Origin: Synergistaceae bacterium
GTDB lineage: Bacteria; Synergistota; Synergistia; Synergistales; Aminobacteriaceae
NCBI GenBank assembly: GCA_017475805.1
Contig: JAFVEW010000348.1
Location: 1-6,012 of the forward strand
Direction of reading: 5' to 3'
Length of the DNA stretch: 6,012 nucleotides
Position numbers and translations under genes: made by a program. This document shows, one piece after another, positions 4,580-6,012 of the stretch (positions within the stretch are counted from its first letter, which is position 1; each line of letters begins with the position of its first letter). The notes under the pieces were generated by a model, which saw only the letters and a list, made by a program, of their open reading frames with translations, was not told the origin of the DNA and did not search any database.

Positions 4580-6012
4580 ATGTTAAAAAATTTGAAAATC
4601 ACCGCGAAACTTGGAATAGGCTTCGGAGTAGTGCTGCTTCTGTTCGCTGTTGCAGTATTTTTCAGCTGGCGTAGCATTTCCGGCGTTCAAAACGAAATGG
4701 CTTTCTTGTCAAAAGTCGTGCAGGCTGTAGGAATGACAAGCACAATGAATGACACAGTATCTTGGGTACGCGCCGGCATTCGAGATCTTCGATACAGTGA
4801 AAGTGAAGATGACATTTCTACGCTTCAGGGATATATTAACGACTTGCGTCCAAAGGTTGACGCTCTTAAACGCCTTTATGCCGAAGTTCCGCGAATAGAT
4901 ATTTTAGCGCAGGCTTCAAATGTAGAGACAGCTTTACGCAGCAGCACAGCAAATCTTGATAAAGTTATCTCAATGATACGTTCAAAAAAGGCAGCCGTTA
5001 AAACGTTAGATGAAGGCATTGCTCAGATGCAGGAACTTTTTAACGATCTCATAGAAACGCAAACTCAACGATCATATGCTACAGCAAAAGACGTGGCACT
5101 CGGAAATATCGAACAGGGAAAAATCGAGGAAGAAATAAACCGAAAAACTGACCGTTTGAAAGTAATTCAGGGAGCAGCGGCAAGCCTCACACATGCTGCT
5201 TGGCGTTATCAAGAGGGAATGCAGTACCGCGATATAAAAACATTGAATGAAGTCGTGAAAGAGTTAAACGATTTACAGACAGTCTGTGAAAATTTTGCTT
5301 CGTCTACACGCGACCCTGAGATTACTGACAAGCTGACAAACGCTCGCGGAGCATTTTTAACGTTCAAGACGAGTTTCGCCGAAGTTTTGAAATCATATAC
5401 AGAAACTGATCCTTTATTCTTGGCTCTCTTAAAAGACGGCCGTCAAATGGTCGATGTAGCTGACAAAATCATGACTACGTGTCTTGGCCACCTTAATAGA
5501 CTTATGGCTAATGCTTCAAACAATCTCGGAAGTTCGGTGCTATTGCTAATTGCTTTGGCTGTGGCTGCTATTATCATCGGACTTTTCATAGCTACTTTCC
5601 TTGCCGGTTCTATTCGCAAACCTTTAGGCCGCGTCGTTGAACTCGTTACGAATGCCCGCGACGGCGATATGTCAATTATTCGCGATGATTTTCATTATGA
5701 AGGTCATGACGAACTCGGCGAACTTGGCGACGCTTTGTCAGAAATGTTTATTTCTTTGAGGACTGCTATCAGCGAAATTCGAGACAACGCAAATTCTTCA
5801 ACCGAAAAAGCCTCGACGATGCACGAAGATGCAAAGGCTAACTTTGATGGAGCTAATAACGTTCGCAAAGCCGTTGCTGATGCCGTCAAGTTAATGGAAT
5901 CAAATTCAGCTTCGCTCGAAGAAAGCAACGCAGGAACTCAGGAAATGTCGGCGGCTTCAATGACGAGTGCTCAAGCTGCTACGGATTGCGCTGAATTTAT
6001 TTCAAACGTTAC
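4580..6012 (+). CDS. Methyl-accepting chemotaxis protein, helical-bimodular-like sensor domain, 3' end off window
   Basis: The frame stays open for 477 codons to the window edge. Residues 1-10 are a short basic cytoplasmic tail and 11-30 the first membrane helix. Residues about 31-315 are an all-helical, glycine-poor periplasmic sensor domain, far longer than the roughly 150-residue four-helix-bundle type. Residues 320-342 are the second membrane helix. A HAMP linker follows (343-400), with the conserved proline at 348 (IRKPLGRVVELV) and HDELGELGDALSEM (376-389). From about 400 the long methylated coiled coil begins, including SLEESNAGTQEMSAAS (445-460). The conserved hairpin tip that contacts CheA and CheW lies beyond the edge. 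Family knowledge says it would sense a ligand outside the membrane and control CheA kinase, hence flagellar rotation. The ligand cannot be read from the sequence. The helical bimodular (HBM) assignment is inferred from length and a possible internal duplication around Trp62 and Trp208. The gene is divergent from the isomerase gene and has its own promoter and strong ribosome-binding site. Confidence 0.92.
   Translation, partial: MLKNLKITAKLGIGFGVVLLLFAVAVFFSWRSISGVQNEMAFLSKVVQAVGMTSTMNDTVSWVRAGIRDLRYSESEDDISTLQGYINDLRPKVDALKRLYAEVPRIDILAQASNVETALRSSTANLDKVISMIRSKKAAVKTLDEGIAQMQELFNDLIETQTQRSYATAKDVALGNIEQGKIEEEINRKTDRLKVIQGAAASLTHAAWRYQEGMQYRDIKTLNEVVKELNDLQTVCENFASSTRDPEITDKLTNARGAFLTFKTSFAEVLKSYTETDPLFLALLKDGRQMVDVADKIMTTCLGHLNRLMANASNNLGSSVLLLIALAVAAIIIGLFIATFLAGSIRKPLGRVVELVTNARDGDMSIIRDDFHYEGHDELGELGDALSEMFISLRTAISEIRDNANSSTEKASTMHEDAKANFDGANNVRKAVADAVKLMESNSASLEESNAGTQEMSAASMTSAQAATDCAEFISNV

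Noticed and set aside
5704..5928. Minus-strand open frame inside the chemoreceptor gene
   Set aside because: Ser/Ala/Leu-rich translation is the expected mirror of the helical signalling domain codons; no independent start signals.
1..6012. Mobile element, phage, defence or CRISPR content
   Set aside because: No transposase, integrase, terminal inverted repeats, spaced direct-repeat array or defence-type domain was seen in any frame. The recognisable genes are housekeeping or motility functions.

Overview
The window looks like an ordinary chromosomal stretch of an AT-rich (about 40% GC by eye), motile, probably diderm anaerobe. I favour Synergistota. The reasons are the gene order nnrD - small membrane protein - tsaE - tsaB - cvpA - (mutS2-like start), a signal-peptide-bearing cyclophilin that implies a periplasm, and the wording of the chemoreceptor signalling helix (SLEESNAG...). 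This placement comes from memory of family and gene-order patterns, not from a search, and a Negativicute or similar lineage is not excluded.

Layout: positions 1-4407 are read leftward (minus strand). In transcription order they hold a secreted cyclophilin-type peptidyl-prolyl isomerase, a terminator-like hairpin, a D-isomer-specific 2-hydroxyacid dehydrogenase of the glyoxylate reductase type, the NAD(P)H-hydrate dehydratase NnrD, an unrecognised 98-residue two-helix membrane protein, TsaE and TsaB of the tRNA t6A pathway, a CvpA-family membrane protein, and the first 18 codons of a further gene (MutS2 is a guess). From the dehydrogenase to the left edge the genes abut or overlap (0, 11, 8 and 4 nt), or are separated by short gaps (28 and 6 nt), so they form one tightly coupled operon. 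Positions 4408-4579 are a divergent regulatory gap. Positions 4580-6012 are read rightward and encode a methyl-accepting chemotaxis protein, cut off by the window edge inside its signalling domain.

Functionally, the leftward operon joins housekeeping tasks: repair of hydrated NAD(P)H, tRNA modification and perhaps DNA or ribosome maintenance, with a redox enzyme in front. The rightward gene is an inner-membrane sensor with a long all-helical periplasmic domain.

The least ordinary items are non-coding. A short dispersed element built from heptamers (TTCCTAA) sits exactly at the 3' ends of tsaB and of the isomerase gene and supplies both stop codons; its second copy also forms part of a terminator-like hairpin. 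The divergent gap holds a perfect 14-bp palindrome against a predicted promoter, whose -35 and -10 elements lie inside a duplicated 10-mer. I see no mobile element, RNA gene, CRISPR array or evidence of a new multi-gene system here.
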